This document shows, piece after piece, positions 9,987 through 20,829 of a stretch of DNA of 64,000 nt. This DNA comes from Pseudoxanthomonas sp. PXM02 (GTDB lineage Bacteria > Pseudomonadota > Gammaproteobacteria > Xanthomonadales > Xanthomonadaceae): contig NZ_JACVAK010000001.1 in the NCBI RefSeq assembly GCF_014851805.1, positions 1,054,001-1,118,000 on the forward strand, given 5' to 3'. The position numbers and the translations under genes were made by a program. The notes under the pieces are model-generated. The model was not told where the DNA came from and did no database searches. It was given only the letters and a program-made list of their open reading frames with translations. Positions within the stretch are counted from its first letter, which is position 1. The number at the start of each line of letters is the position of its first letter.

Positions 9987-10875
9987 AGGCGTTTTTCTCC
10001 GTCCCGCGGACCTGCGCCAGCGCATCCAGCAGCGGCGAGCGCGCCGCGCCCTGCACCACCCGGACGTGAAGCCCGGCAGGCAGTGACGCCAGCGCGATCT
10101 CGGCAGAGGTCCGGTCGGCAAACTCCACGAAGCAGCCGCCACCGGAACCCGTCAAACGTGGCGTACCGATCTGCGACAGGGCCTGGAAGACCGCCTCGAT
10201 GGCAGGCTCCCGGCGACGCACGACCGGCTCGAACGCGTTGCCGAGCAGTGATCCCGAAACGAAGTCCGATATTTTCGCGGGTGCAGCATCACGCGTCAAA
10301 TCCGGTGACGCGAAAAGCGCCGCCGTGGGCACGTGGACCCCCGGATCGACGACCAGATAGCAGGCGGGAGGCAGCGCCAGTGGCGTCAGTTGCTCGCCCA
10401 CCCCCTCCGCCCAGGCATTCTCACCCAGGATGAAGACGGGCACATCCGCGCCGAGCTGGAGTCCGAGGGACGCCAGTTGGTCTGGATCCAGACCGCAATC
10501 CCAGAGCACATTCAGCGCGACCAGCACGGTAGCGGCGTCCGAAGACCCCCCACCGAAACCACCACCAGCCGGAATGAGCTTTTCGACTCCGATATCCACA
10601 CCTTTGGCGACATTGGCGTATTTTTTAAGCAAATTGGCGGCACGAACAACCAGGTCGTCAGCCTCCGCAACACCCGGAACGGACTCCCCCACGCGCCTGA
10701 CGTCACCATCCTCTCGAAGCCGCAGGTGGATCGTGTCACCCCAGTCCAGCAGCCGGAAGACCGTCTGCAACAGGTGATAGCCGTCCGCCCGGCGCCCGAC
10801 GATCTGCAGGGCGAGATTGAGCTTGGCCGGCGCCGGCCAGGCCGACCAGCCGTCCGCGGCCGGGAACGCCGTCAT
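9985..10875 (-). CDS. ispE: 4-diphosphocytidyl-2-C-methyl-D-erythritol kinase
   Basis: IspE phosphorylates the 2-hydroxyl of CDP-methylerythritol in the MEP isoprenoid pathway. The 296-residue GHMP kinase shows [17 protein letters not shown] at the start, the ATP-binding loop [16 protein letters not shown] and the C-terminal [15 protein letters not shown] 10875 overlaps the lolB stop (ATGA), so the two are translationally coupled. Its own TAG stop lies at the first bases of tRNA-Gln. Some in-family variation (GGGFGGG for GGGLGGG) is conservative. Confidence 0.96.
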   Translation of the reverse strand: MTAFPAADGWSAWPAPAKLNLALQIVGRRADGYHLLQTVFRLLDWGDTIHLRLREDGDVRRVGESVPGVAEADDLVVRAANLLKKYANVAKGVDIGVEKLIPAGGGFGGGSSDAATVLVALNVLWDCGLDPDQLASLGLQLGADVPVFILGENAWAEGVGEQLTPLALPPACYLVVDPGVHVPTAALFASPDLTRDAAPAKISDFVSGSLLGNAFEPVVRRREPAIEAVFQALSQIGTPRLTGSGGGCFVEFADRTSAEIALASLPAGLHVRVVQGAARSPLLDALAQVRGTEKNA

Positions 10876-11522
10876 TGCGGCGCCAGTTGCCACTGGTCGA
10901 CGGCGACCTTCACCGTCGCGCCTTGCCGGCGCGCCTCCATCCGGCGCGGCATGACCGGCTGGGCACCCTCGGGCGCGAACCAGTCCAGGTAGTCCACCCG
11001 CCAGCCCTGCTGGGTCAGCGTCCGCAACCGCCCCTCGACGTCGTACTCCACCGCCTCGGCGGGCGCAGACGGATCGGCCACACCGCGCGCCCAGTGCGCC
11101 ATCGACGCGACGGGAATGTCCCAGCCCGTGGCCTCGCGCAGCAGGCGGTCAGCATCGGCGCCCTCGCGTGGCCCGCCCTCCAGCCCTTCGAGTCGTGCGG
11201 CACGGGACTGCAGATCCCCGCTCAGACGCCAGCTCTGCCGGGTGACGGGGGCACTCAGTGCGACGAGGTAACCCGCGCCGGTCTGCTGCCAATCGATGCG
11301 GCCGCTACCGCCCTTTCCATTCGCGCTGACGGCCACCCGGCCGGCAAACGACCAATCCGCCTGCGAGGCCAGCCACGCAGCGCGGGTCGCCTGGCTGGCC
11401 TGCGCCGCCGCCAGCGCCTCGGGGTCGCGCAGGACCGGCGAATCCACGGACGCGCCACGCGTGGCGCAGCCCGCCATCGACAGGGCCGCGAGCCCCGCCA
11501 GCAGGAAACCTGAAACCTTCAT
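10872..11522 (-). CDS. lolB: Outer-membrane lipoprotein receptor LolB
   Basis: LolB accepts lipoproteins from the periplasmic carrier LolA and inserts them into the outer membrane. The 216-residue protein is itself a lipoprotein: signal [19 protein letters not shown] with lipid-attachment Cys19. The mature part contains LolB-type blocks ([38 protein letters not shown]). It overlaps the TPR gene upstream (ATGA) and ispE downstream, as in the common lolB-ispE-prs operon. Confidence 0.94.
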   Translation of the reverse strand: MKVSGFLLAGLAALSMAGCATRGASVDSPVLRDPEALAAAQASQATRAAWLASQADWSFAGRVAVSANGKGGSGRIDWQQTGAGYLVALSAPVTRQSWRLSGDLQSRAARLEGLEGGPREGADADRLLREATGWDIPVASMAHWARGVADPSAPAEAVEYDVEGRLRTLTQQGWRVDYLDWFAPEGAQPVMPRRMEARRQGATVKVAVDQWQLAPQ

Positions 11523-13204
11523 GCGCCTGTCTTCTCCAGCGCCCGCAGCAGCGAGCGGTTGTCGGGATCGAGCTTGCGCGCCTCATCGAAGTACCGGCGC
11601 GCCTCGTCCTTCTGCCCCATCACCCACAGCACTTCGGCCACGTGGGCGGCGATCTCGGGATCCTTCTGCAGCGTAAAGGCGCGCCGCAATTCGACCAGCG
11701 CTTCCGCGTTGCGGCCCAGCCGGTAAAGCACCCAGCCATAGCTGTCGATGATGGCCGCGTCATCCGGCACCGCAGTGCGTGCGCGATCGATCAGCTCCAG
11801 CGCTTCCTGGTAGCGCGTGGTGCGGTCGGCGAGCGTGTAACCCAGCGCATTGAGCGCCGCCACGTTGTCCGGCTCGATGACGAGAATCCGGCGGAAATCG
11901 GCTTCCGCGTGATCGATGCGGTCACGCCGCTCCCACGCCAGGCCACGCGAATACAGCAGCGCCAGGTCGTCGGGATACGCCGCCAGTCCGCGCGCGAAGA
12001 CTTCCAGTTCACCCTCGTCCTGTTCGTCCTGCTGACGCAGTTCGGCTTCCATCAGATAGGCGTCGCGGCGCGTGCCGTCTTCAACACTGGCATCGCCCTG
12101 CAACGCACGGGCCTCGGTGAAGGCTTCGTCCTTGCGCCCCAGATCGAACAGCGCCTTGAGTGCGCGCAGGCGTGCGTCGGCACGCTGGTCGCCAGCCGGC
12201 ACACTGCGGTACCAGGTCAGGGCTTCCTCGCGCAGTTCCAGGAACTCGGCCATCTGGCCCAGCAGCAACCGGCGATCCGGGCTGTACTGGGTGGGCTGGT
12301 CAACGCCGGCCTGTTTCAGTTCCTCGTAAAGCGCGGTCAAGGCCACCTTGTCGTCGGCCTTGGCGAGCAACTGGGCACGCAGTCCGTAGGTCAACGTGTC
12401 CTGCGGACCCTGCCCCATCGCGCGCGACGCCGCGGCCGGATCGCCCAGACGGTCATATTCCTCGGCCAGCTTGAGGCGCAGGGCCGGGTCGGTCGATGCT
12501 TTCGGCAGCAGGGTGTCCAGTACGGCACGCGCTTCCGGCTTGCGGTCCGCCTGCTGCAACTGGCTGGCCTGCAGCAGCGCCACCAACGGTTCGCCGGAGA
12601 AGCGCTTCACCACGTCGCCCACCATGCGCTCGGCAAGCGCGGGCTGCTCCAGTTGCTGGGCCAGGCCGGTGAACGCCAGCCATGGCTGCAGCTTGTTGGG
12701 GATAGCACCGTCGTCCACCAGCTCCCGCAGCAACCGTGGCGCCAGCGCCGGGTCCTTGCCGCCGCTGCCCAGCGCGGTCAGCGCGTAGCGCCAGCCCAGG
12801 TCATCGGCATCCTTCATCAGCGCCGCCAGCTCCCGGCGCGCCACGCGTGCCTGACCCTGGCGCAGCGCCAGCGTGGCTTCGGCACCCCGAAGCGCCAGCG
12901 TCCGCGGGGACCGTGCGCGCCACAGCTTGAGGGCCTGGGCGGCCCGGGCATCGTCCTTGGCCAGCAGGGCAATGCGGGTCGCCCGTTCGGCCAGTCCGGC
13001 GTCATCGCCCTGCTTCGCCGCATCGAGGTACCAGCGCGCGGCATCCGGCAACTGGCCCGCCTGCAGGGCGAATTCGCCCGCCATGACCGTGGTCAGCGCG
13101 TCGTCTTTCGTGTCGGCGGCCTTGGGCGCGGTTGCCGCGCCTGCGGACGGGATCGCGGCTGCAAGAACCAGCGCCGCAACCCACCTGCGAATCATTTCGG
13201 GCAT
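11519..13204 (-). CDS. TPR-repeat periplasmic protein upstream of lolB
   Basis: A 561-residue protein with a signal peptide (MPEMIRRWVAALVLAAAIP) and many tetratricopeptide-type helical repeats, clearest in the C-terminal half (YSRGLAWERRDRIDHAEADF, ALNALGYTLADRTTRYQEAL, SYGWVLYRLGRNAEALVELR). Such TPR genes precede lolB in many gammaproteobacteria; a role in envelope assembly is plausible but unproven. ATG 13204 was taken as start; 13195 is an alternative. The stop overlaps lolB by 4 bp. hemA is divergent with a 68-bp spacer. Confidence 0.85.
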   Translation of the reverse strand: MPEMIRRWVAALVLAAAIPSAGAATAPKAADTKDDALTTVMAGEFALQAGQLPDAARWYLDAAKQGDDAGLAERATRIALLAKDDARAAQALKLWRARSPRTLALRGAEATLALRQGQARVARRELAALMKDADDLGWRYALTALGSGGKDPALAPRLLRELVDDGAIPNKLQPWLAFTGLAQQLEQPALAERMVGDVVKRFSGEPLVALLQASQLQQADRKPEARAVLDTLLPKASTDPALRLKLAEEYDRLGDPAAASRAMGQGPQDTLTYGLRAQLLAKADDKVALTALYEELKQAGVDQPTQYSPDRRLLLGQMAEFLELREEALTWYRSVPAGDQRADARLRALKALFDLGRKDEAFTEARALQGDASVEDGTRRDAYLMEAELRQQDEQDEGELEVFARGLAAYPDDLALLYSRGLAWERRDRIDHAEADFRRILVIEPDNVAALNALGYTLADRTTRYQEALELIDRARTAVPDDAAIIDSYGWVLYRLGRNAEALVELRRAFTLQKDPEIAAHVAEVLWVMGQKDEARRYFDEARKLDPDNRSLLRALEKTGA

Positions 13205-13272
13205 GAACGTCACGTCGGCCGTAAAATGGCGGCCCTGATATGAGCCAGCAGCTTACTGCAAGCACCTGAACG

Positions 13273-14530
13273 ATGACGTTGTGGGTCCTCGGATTGAACC
13301 ACCAGACCGCGCCGGTCGACCTGCGCGAACGGGTGGCGTTCGACGCCGGCACGGTGCCGCAGGCGCTGTCGTCGCTGCGGGCGCTGCCCGACGTGGTCGA
13401 GGCCGCCCTGCTGTCGACCTGCAACCGCACCGAGCTGTACGCGGTGGCCGAGGATGGCGACGTGCTGGCGAGCTGGCTGGCGACGCATGCGGAAGGACTG
13501 GACGGTTACCTCTACCGCCATCGTGATGCCGATGCCGTCCGCCACCTGTTCCGGGTCGCGACCGGGCTGGACTCGATGGTGCTGGGCGAGCCGCAGATCC
13601 TCGGCCAGGTGAAGGACGCCTGGGCCACGGCGCGCGAACACGGCGCGCTGGGCAACCGCCTGGACCGCCTGTTCCAGCAGACCTTCGCGGTCGCCAAGCG
13701 CGCGCGCACCGACACCCGTGTCGGCGCGAACCCGGTCTCGGTCGCCTCCACCGCCGTGCGCCTGGCGCAGAACTCCTTCGCCCGCCTCAGCGAGTCCACC
13801 GTGCTGCTGGTCGGCGCCGGCGAAACCATCGAACTGGCCGCCAAGCATTTGAGCGAAGGCAAGGTCCGCCGGCTGCTGATCGCCAACCGCACGCTGGCGC
13901 ACGCGCAGGAACTGGCCACGCGCCATGGCGGCTACGCGCTGCCGCTGGCCGAGCTGGAACGGCACCTGGCCGAAGCCGACGTGGTGTTCTCCGCCACCGC
14001 CGCGCGCGAGCCGGTCGTGCTGCAGGCGCAGGTCGCCGCCGCGCTGGCCAAGCGCAAGCACAAGCCGATGCTGCTGTTCGACCTGGCCGTGCCGCGCGAC
14101 ATCGAAGCCTCCGTGGCCGACTTGCGCGATGCCTACCTCTACACGGTCGACGACCTGGAACGTGCGGTCGAAGACAACCGCCGCAGCCGGCGCGAGGCCG
14201 CCGACGCCGCCGAAGCGATCATCGACGTGCAGGTCGGCCGGTTCATGGAGAACCTGCACGCCGGCGCCCGCCAGGAACCGCTGAAGCGCCTGCGCGCGCT
14301 CGGCGAATCCACCCGCGAGGACGTGCTGGCCAAGGCACGGCAGCAGCTCGCCAGTGGTCGCGAGCCGGAGCAGGTGCTCGAGTTCCTCGCCCATACGCTC
14401 ACCAACCGCCTGCTGCATCCGCCGACCGCGGCGCTGCGCGAAGCGTCGCTGAGCGGCGATGCCGAACTGGCGCGCGCGGCCGATCGCCTGTTCCCCGCGC
14501 AGCCGCCCTACTCCCATCTGAAGAAAGACG

Positions 14531-14553
<23 letters not shown>
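13273..14553 (+). CDS. hemA: Glutamyl-tRNA reductase
   Basis: HemA reduces glutamyl-tRNA to glutamate-1-semialdehyde, the first committed step of tetrapyrrole synthesis by the C5 pathway. The 426-residue protein has the nucleophile Cys50 in STCNRTELY, the NADPH-binding block [16 protein letters not shown], and a C-terminal dimerisation helix region. It is divergent from the lolB operon and overlaps prfA by 23 bp, the classic hemA-prfA pair. Confidence 0.97.
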
Positions 14554-15616
<1,063 letters not shown>

Positions 15617-15689
15617 GCCGCATGCCGGCCAGGCAATCCCTTCACCGGGATGCCGACGCCACGCCACATCGTGGGACAAGGAAAGAACC

Positions 15690-16139
15690 GTGAGCCTCTC
15701 GATCACCCGCGCAACTCCCGCCGACATCGATATCGTCGCGCCCCTGTTCGACCTGTACCGCGTGTTCTACGGCAAGCCGTCGGATCCCGCGCTGGCGCGC
15801 GAATTCATCGAAGCCCGCATGACGCAGGGCGAGTCGGTGATCCTGCTGGCAGAGGTCGACGGCAACGCCGCCGGCTTTACCCAGCTCTACCCTGCCTTTT
15901 CGTCGGTCAGTGCCACCCGCACCTGGATCCTCAACGACCTGCTGGTGCTGCCTGCCGCGCGCCGCCAGGGCGTTGCGCGTGCCCTGCTGACGGCCGCCGC
16001 CGACTTCGCCCGCGCCGACGGTGCGCTGCGGCTGGAACTGGAAACCGACCACGACAACACCACGGCACAGGCGCTGTACCACGCGATGGGCTGGACCGCG
16101 TACGACGACACGCTGCGTTTCCGCCTGCCCCTGCGATGA
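15690..16139 (+). CDS. GNAT-family N-acetyltransferase
   Basis: The 149-residue protein has the GNAT fold pattern: beta strand with WILNDLLVLPAARRQGVARA, where the acetyl-CoA pyrophosphate loop is RRQGVAR (about residues 91-97), followed by LRLELETDHDNTTAQALYHA and GWTAYD. The start is GTG 15690. It lies 73 bp after prfA, and its stop overlaps the next start (ATGA), so it is co-transcribed with the glycosyltransferase gene. The substrate cannot be told from the sequence. Confidence 0.88.
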   Translation: MSLSITRATPADIDIVAPLFDLYRVFYGKPSDPALAREFIEARMTQGESVILLAEVDGNAAGFTQLYPAFSSVSATRTWILNDLLVLPAARRQGVARALLTAAADFARADGALRLELETDHDNTTAQALYHAMGWTAYDDTLRFRLPLR

Positions 16140-17854
16140 GTGCTGCCGCCAGCGAACGCGACCGCCTGCGCCAGGCCGTCAGTGCACAGCCGCAGGACTT
16201 CATCGCCTGGGTGATGCTGGCCGACGCCGAACTCGACCACGGCGATGCCACTGCCGGATTACGCGCCTCCGAGCGCGCCCTGCTGCTCCGCCCGCGCCAT
16301 CCCGAAGCCCTCGCGCGGCTCGGTCGCAGCCATTGGCTGTCGGGCCGCCACGTGCAGGCCGCGCAGGCGTTGAGCGAGGCCGCCGCGCAGGCACCGCAGC
16401 ATCCGGGCATCGCGCTGTGGCTGGGGCACGCACTGGAAGATGCAGGCGAAGCCGAAGCCGCCGCGCAGGCCTACGAGCACGCGTACCGGCTGGTGCCGGA
16501 CGAACCGATGTTCGCTGCGCACCTGTTGAACTGGCGCCGCAAGCTCTGCGACTGGCGCGAACTCGACACCTTGTCGGCGCAGGTCCGTCGCGCCGTGCGC
16601 GAAGGCCGTGGCGTCGTCGAACCGTTCGCGTTCCTGAGCGAGGACGCCAGTGCGCAGGAACAACGCGCCTGCGCCCAGCAGCGCGCGCAGGCGCTGGCGT
16701 CTGTCATCCGTCCGTTGCCGCCTGCACCGCACATGCCGGAAGACGCGCCACTGCGCCTGGGCTTCCTGTCCAACGGTTTCGGTGCGCATCCCACCGGCCT
16801 GCTGATCGTGGCGTTCTTCGAAGCCTTGCAGGCGCACGACACGACATCGGTGCACCTGTTCTCCCTGACGCCCGATGACGGCAGCCCGATCCGGCAACGG
16901 CTGGCGGACGGGACACAGCTGCATGACGTCGCCGGGCAACCGCATGCACGCATCGCACAGACGATCCGCGACCAGCGCATCGACGTGCTGTACGACCTGC
17001 GCGGCTGGGGCGGCGGCGGTACGCCGGAAGTACTCGCGATGCGGCCCGCTCCCGTGCAGGTGAACTGGCTGGCCTATCCCGGCACCTCCGGCGCGCCGTG
17101 GATCGACTACGTGCTGGCCGATCGCTTCGCCCTGCCCGATGCACTGGTGCCCGCCTACAGCGAAGCCGTGGCCTACGTGCCCGGCGCCTTCCAGCCGTCG
17201 GACACGCGCCGCGCGATCGGTACGCCACCCTCGCGCAGTGAATGCGGTCTTCCCGACACCGGCGTGGTCTTCGCCTGCTTCAACAACAGCTACAAGCTCA
17301 ACCCGCGCAGCATGTTCCGCATGCTGGACGTGCTGGCGAACGTGGACGGCAGCGTGCTGTGGCTGTTGTCCGGCCCGGGGCGTGCCGACGATCGTCTGCG
17401 TGCCGCCGCGCAGGCGCGTGGCGTGGATCCAGCGCGTCTGGTGTTCATGCGCAAGCTGCCGCATGCGGACTACCTGGCGCGCTATCGGCACGTCGATCTG
17501 TTCCTGGACACGCATCCATACAACGCGCACACCACCGCGTCCGACGCCCTGTGGGCGGGGTGCCCGGTGCTGACCTGCCCCGGCATGACCTTCGCGGCGC
17601 GCGTGGCGGGCAGCCTCAACCACCATCTGGGCCTGGACGAGATGAACGTGGCCGATGACGCGGCCTTCGTTGCCGCCGCCATCCGGCTGGGCAACGACGT
17701 CGACGCGCGCACGGCGCTCCGTGCACGCCTGCAGACCGCGATCGCGAGCGCGCCCCTCTTCGACATGCCGCGCTTCGCGGACGGCTTCGTGCACGTCGCG
17801 CAACGCATGGCTGACCGGCACCGGAAGGGACTCCCGCCCGCGCCACTCGACTGA
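16136..17854 (+). CDS. TPR-containing O-GlcNAc transferase-like glycosyltransferase (GT41)
   Basis: A 572-residue cytosolic protein with N-terminal TPR-like helices (residues ~1-200) and a C-terminal GT41 catalytic domain of the OGT/SPINDLY family. Residues known to be essential in OGT are present: His218 in SNGFGAHPTGLL and Lys387 in FNNSYKLNP, plus the UDP-binding block LDTHPYNAHTTASDALWAG. Xanthomonas campestris has a structurally characterised homologue. The start at 16136 was chosen because it overlaps the GNAT stop and gives the expected N-terminus. Targets are unknown. Confidence 0.9.
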   Translation: MSAAASERDRLRQAVSAQPQDFIAWVMLADAELDHGDATAGLRASERALLLRPRHPEALARLGRSHWLSGRHVQAAQALSEAAAQAPQHPGIALWLGHALEDAGEAEAAAQAYEHAYRLVPDEPMFAAHLLNWRRKLCDWRELDTLSAQVRRAVREGRGVVEPFAFLSEDASAQEQRACAQQRAQALASVIRPLPPAPHMPEDAPLRLGFLSNGFGAHPTGLLIVAFFEALQAHDTTSVHLFSLTPDDGSPIRQRLADGTQLHDVAGQPHARIAQTIRDQRIDVLYDLRGWGGGGTPEVLAMRPAPVQVNWLAYPGTSGAPWIDYVLADRFALPDALVPAYSEAVAYVPGAFQPSDTRRAIGTPPSRSECGLPDTGVVFACFNNSYKLNPRSMFRMLDVLANVDGSVLWLLSGPGRADDRLRAAAQARGVDPARLVFMRKLPHADYLARYRHVDLFLDTHPYNAHTTASDALWAGCPVLTCPGMTFAARVAGSLNHHLGLDEMNVADDAAFVAAAIRLGNDVDARTALRARLQTAIASAPLFDMPRFADGFVHVAQRMADRHRKGLPPAPLD

Positions 17855-17879
17855 CCCGCGATTGCGTTACCCTGCGGGC

Positions 17880-18398
17880 ATGAGCCATGCCGACGCACTG
17901 ATCCCGCTGCACCTCTGCGTACTGACTGTCTCGGACAGCCGCACGCTCGCCGAAGACCGCTCCGGCGACTACCTCATCGACGCACTCACGCAGGAAGGCC
18001 ACCGCCTGCACGAACGCGCCCTGCTGCCGGACGATCGCTACCGGTTGCGCGCGCAGGTCTCGCAGTGGATCGCCGATCCCGCCGTCGACGGCATCCTGGT
18101 CACCGGCGGCACCGGCTTCACCGGTCGCGACTCCACGCCCGAAGCGCTGCTGCCGCTGCTCGACAAGGAAATGCCCGGCTTCGGCGAACTGTTCCGCCAT
18201 GTCAGCGTCGAAGAGATCGGCACCTCGTCGCTGCAGTCGCGCGCGTTCGCCGGACTGGCCAACCAGACCTTCATCTTCTGCCTGCCGGGGTCCACCTCGG
18301 CCTGCCGCACGGCGTGGGAGAAGATCATCCGCGCCCAGCTCGATGCACGCACGCGACCCTGCAACCTGGCCACGCTGCGTCCCCGCCTGAAGGAATGA
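17880..18398 (+). CDS. moaB: Molybdenum cofactor biosynthesis protein B (MoaB/Mog family)
   Basis: Members of this family adenylylate or bind molybdopterin during cofactor synthesis. The 172-residue protein shows [19 protein letters not shown] near the N-terminus and the molybdopterin-binding block [17 protein letters not shown], and ends in the family-typical [12 protein letters not shown]. It stands without other moa genes here. ATG 17880 is the start. The next gene follows after 16 bp. Confidence 0.93.
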   Translation: MSHADALIPLHLCVLTVSDSRTLAEDRSGDYLIDALTQEGHRLHERALLPDDRYRLRAQVSQWIADPAVDGILVTGGTGFTGRDSTPEALLPLLDKEMPGFGELFRHVSVEEIGTSSLQSRAFAGLANQTFIFCLPGSTSACRTAWEKIIRAQLDARTRPCNLATLRPRLKE

Positions 18399-18414
18399 GC
18401 AAGGAGAGCCTGCG

Positions 18415-18753
18415 ATGTCCCTCGATGCCACCCTGCGTCTGCTCACCAAGGCCAGCGGCCTGACCGCCGCCGACCTCGCCGCCGCCATCCCGCGTGCCGG
18501 CGTCGCGACGGTGAAGTCCTGGCTCGCCGGCGAGAAGATGCCCGGCGGCGACCAGCTCGCCGCACTGGCGCGCGCCTTCGGCGTACCAGCGGGCGCGCTG
18601 CTGTCGGAACTGGCGACCACGCTGGACCCCGCCCGCACGCAGGGCGAACACGACCTGCTCGCCGCCTACCGCGCGCTCAATACGCGACAACAGGGCGCAC
18701 TGCTGGAAGTCGCCCGCGGCATGGCCGGACACAAGGCCCGCCGCAAGCGTTGA
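18415..18753 (+). CDS. Small XRE-family helix-turn-helix protein
   Basis: A 112-residue protein with an HTH motif at about residues 15-55 ([20 protein letters not shown] followed by [19 protein letters not shown]) resembling Cro/CI-type regulators, and a basic C-terminal tail (GHKARRKR). It starts 16 bp after moaB and 28 bp before PPK2, so all three may share a transcript. What it regulates is unknown. No partner toxin is adjacent. Confidence 0.75.
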   Translation: MSLDATLRLLTKASGLTAADLAAAIPRAGVATVKSWLAGEKMPGGDQLAALARAFGVPAGALLSELATTLDPARTQGEHDLLAAYRALNTRQQGALLEVARGMAGHKARRKR

Positions 18754-18781
18754 TTCCCCCACCACCGCACAGGATGCCGCG

Positions 18782-19561
18782 ATGAAACCGCTCAAGCGCA
18801 AGGACTACGACGCCCGCCTCAAGCCGCTGCAACTGGAACTGGCCGCGATGGCCCGTTGGGCCTCGCACTGCGGCGCGCGCATCGTGATCGTGATGGAAGG
18901 CCGCGACACCGCTGGCAAGGGCGGCGCGATCGGCGCGATCACCGAACACCTCAACCCGCGCCAGTGCCGCGTGGTGGCGCTGCCCAAGCCGAGCGAGCGC
19001 GAAGCCACGCAGTGGTATTTCCAGCGCTACATCTCGCACCTGCCGGCGGCGGGCGAGATCGTCCTGTTCGACCGCAGCTGGTACAACCGCGCCGGCGTCG
19101 AGAAGGTGATGGGCTACTGCACCGACGAGCAGCACGAACGTTTCCTGCAGCAGGCACCGGTGTTCGAGCGCGGCATCACCGACGACGGCATCCTGCTGTT
19201 CAAGTACTGGCTGTGCGTGGACCAGGCACAGCAGGAAGAGCGCTTCGCCGAGCGCGCCGAAGAGCCGCTGAAGAGCTGGAAGCTGTCGCCGATCGACCTG
19301 AAGGCGCGCGAGAAGTACGCCGACTACACTGCCGCGCGCGAGACCATGCTCAAGGCCACGCATACGAAGCATGCACCGTGGACCCTGGTCGACTTCAACG
19401 ACCAGCGCACCGGCCGCCTCACCCTGATCCGCGACCTGCTGGACCGCCTGCCCGACACCGAGGTGCCGCTGGAACCGCTGGGCCTGCCGCCGCTGAAGGG
19501 CAAGCTGCACAAGGAGCGCTACGGCGTGCTGAAGCCGATCAAACCGCAGCGCGGCGACTGA
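18782..19561 (+). CDS. ppk2: Polyphosphate kinase 2
   Basis: PPK2 enzymes phosphorylate nucleoside mono- or diphosphates with polyphosphate. This is a single-domain, 259-residue enzyme with Walker A EGRDTAGKGGAI (residues ~40-51), Walker B LFDRSWYNRAGVE and the lid region EEPLKSWKLSPIDLKAREKY. The sequence does not reveal the preferred nucleotide. It follows the XRE gene and overlaps nothing; a small secreted-protein gene begins 4 bp later. Confidence 0.94.
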   Translation: MKPLKRKDYDARLKPLQLELAAMARWASHCGARIVIVMEGRDTAGKGGAIGAITEHLNPRQCRVVALPKPSEREATQWYFQRYISHLPAAGEIVLFDRSWYNRAGVEKVMGYCTDEQHERFLQQAPVFERGITDDGILLFKYWLCVDQAQQEERFAERAEEPLKSWKLSPIDLKAREKYADYTAARETMLKATHTKHAPWTLVDFNDQRTGRLTLIRDLLDRLPDTEVPLEPLGLPPLKGKLHKERYGVLKPIKPQRGD

Positions 19562-19564
19562 CGC

Positions 19565-19981
19565 ATGCGGATGCCGTTGATGGCCGCACTGTGGCTGGCC
19601 GCCTCGCGCGCGATGGCCCAGGACCCCGACGCCACCACCACAACCGACGACGATCCGGCCACCACGCTGGATACGCTGGTCGTCAGACCCGAACCAGAAG
19701 AAGTGCTGGATCTCTACCGCTTCCAGAATCCGGTCGACGTGCCGCCGACCGCCTTCGAGCGCCGCTGGAAGGAACCTCCCAGCCTTGAGCAGCTGGGCAA
19801 GAACGGCGGCATCGTGCCGGTGCTGGCAGGACTCGCGGCGAAAGGCATCCAGACCGGTGCGCGCAAGATTCCCGGCTGGAAGGAGCCGATGCAGACCGTG
19901 ATCGCGCGTCCCCCGCCGCTGGACGAGGAACAGGCCGCACGCGCCCTGCGCCTGCGCGACACCACGGGCGACTCGCCCTGA
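19565..19981 (+). CDS. Small exported protein of unknown function
   Basis: A 138-residue protein with a short signal peptide (MRMPLMAALWLAASRAMAQ) and a Thr/Asp-rich linker, followed by a conserved-looking Pro-rich body (RFQNPVDVPPTAFERRWKEP). It starts 4 bp after ppk2, suggesting one transcript. No known domain was recognised. It ends close to and convergent with acyP. Confidence 0.7.
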   Translation: MRMPLMAALWLAASRAMAQDPDATTTTDDDPATTLDTLVVRPEPEEVLDLYRFQNPVDVPPTAFERRWKEPPSLEQLGKNGGIVPVLAGLAAKGIQTGARKIPGWKEPMQTVIARPPPLDEEQAARALRLRDTTGDSP

Positions 19982-19990
19982 TCCACTCCG

Positions 19991-20257
19991 TCAGCCGGTG
20001 ACGAAGCCTTCGGTCACCGGCCCCGTCCACACATCGCGCACGACAGTATCGACGCGCGCGGCGGGTGGCCCGTCGTGCAGCCACGCTTCCAGGGCATCGA
20101 GCGCCGCCGCATCACCGTCGGCGACCACTTCCACGCGCCCATCCGGCAGGTTGGTCGCACGGCCGGACAGCCCGAGATCCATCGCTCGCTCACGCGTCGA
20201 GGCGCGGAAGAACACACCCTGCACCTTGCCGCTGACGATGAAACGCGCCGTCGCCAT
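19991..20257 (-). CDS. acyP: Acylphosphatase
   Basis: Acylphosphatase hydrolyses carboxyl-phosphate bonds such as acetyl phosphate or carbamoyl phosphate. The 88-residue protein has the two signatures: GKVQGVFFRASTRERA with the phosphate-binding loop and catalytic Arg, and GRATNLPDGRVEVVADG with the catalytic Asn. ATG 20257 overlaps the stop of the upstream tlpA-like gene (TGATG), so translation is probably coupled. It is convergent with the small exported-protein gene. Confidence 0.95.
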   Translation of the reverse strand: MATARFIVSGKVQGVFFRASTRERAMDLGLSGRATNLPDGRVEVVADGDAAALDALEAWLHDGPPAARVDTVVRDVWTGPVTEGFVTG

Positions 20258-20829
20258 CACGCCTTCGCTGGCGGGCCACCGGCCGCGGCGATGGCCGCTT
20301 CGATCTCCTTGCCGGTGACCGGGCCGAGGAACTGCTTGGCCACTTTGCCATCCGGCGCGATCAGGTAGGTCAACGGCAGACCGCGCGGCGTGGCGAAGTC
20401 GGCCGGCGGGTTGTACACGTCGAGGATGGCGATGGGATACACCACCGGCCGTTCGGCGAGGAAGGCCTTCAGTTCGTCCGCCTCGATCTCTTCATAGGCC
20501 AGCCCGATCACTTCGATGTGCTCGTTGTCCTTGTCCAGCGCGGACAGGTCGGGCATTTCCTTCAGGCACGGCGCGCACCACGTCGCCCAGAAGTTCACCA
20601 CCACCCACTTGCCGCGATGCGCGGCCAGGGTGTAGTCGGCATCGTCGAGTGTCTTGACCTGCAGGGTGGGCACGTCCGCCGTGCGATCGGCCGGCTTCTG
20701 CGTGGCGGGATCGACGGTCTGCACATGCGCCTCGATCGCCGGCTCGGCCACGCCGGCGGGCGCCGATCCGGCATTGCAGGCGGCCAGCGACAGCACGAGG
20801 GCCAGCGACAGGGAAGAAACGGACTTCAT
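20257..20829 (-). CDS. TlpA-like thioredoxin-fold lipoprotein
   Basis: A 190-residue periplasmic protein with lipoprotein signal (lipobox LAAC, Cys18) and a thioredoxin/AhpC-TSA-like domain. The active site WCAPC lies in VVNFWATWCAPCLKEMPDL, and the cis-Pro loop is GLPLTYLIAPDG. It is likely a membrane-tethered thiol-disulphide reductase. The start overlaps the yihY-family stop (ATGA) and the stop overlaps acyP, forming a tight three-gene unit. Its client, for example cytochrome c maturation or another oxidoreductase, is not evident. Confidence 0.92.
   Translation of the reverse strand: MKSVSSLSLALVLSLAACNAGSAPAGVAEPAIEAHVQTVDPATQKPADRTADVPTLQVKTLDDADYTLAAHRGKWVVVNFWATWCAPCLKEMPDLSALDKDNEHIEVIGLAYEEIEADELKAFLAERPVVYPIAILDVYNPPADFATPRGLPLTYLIAPDGKVAKQFLGPVTGKEIEAAIAAAGGPPAKA

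Noticed and set aside
16259..17821. Long open frame antisense to the glycosyltransferase gene
   Set aside because: It mirrors the GC-rich codon pattern of the real gene, is Arg/His/Gln-rich with no recognisable domain, and lacks a ribosome-binding site.
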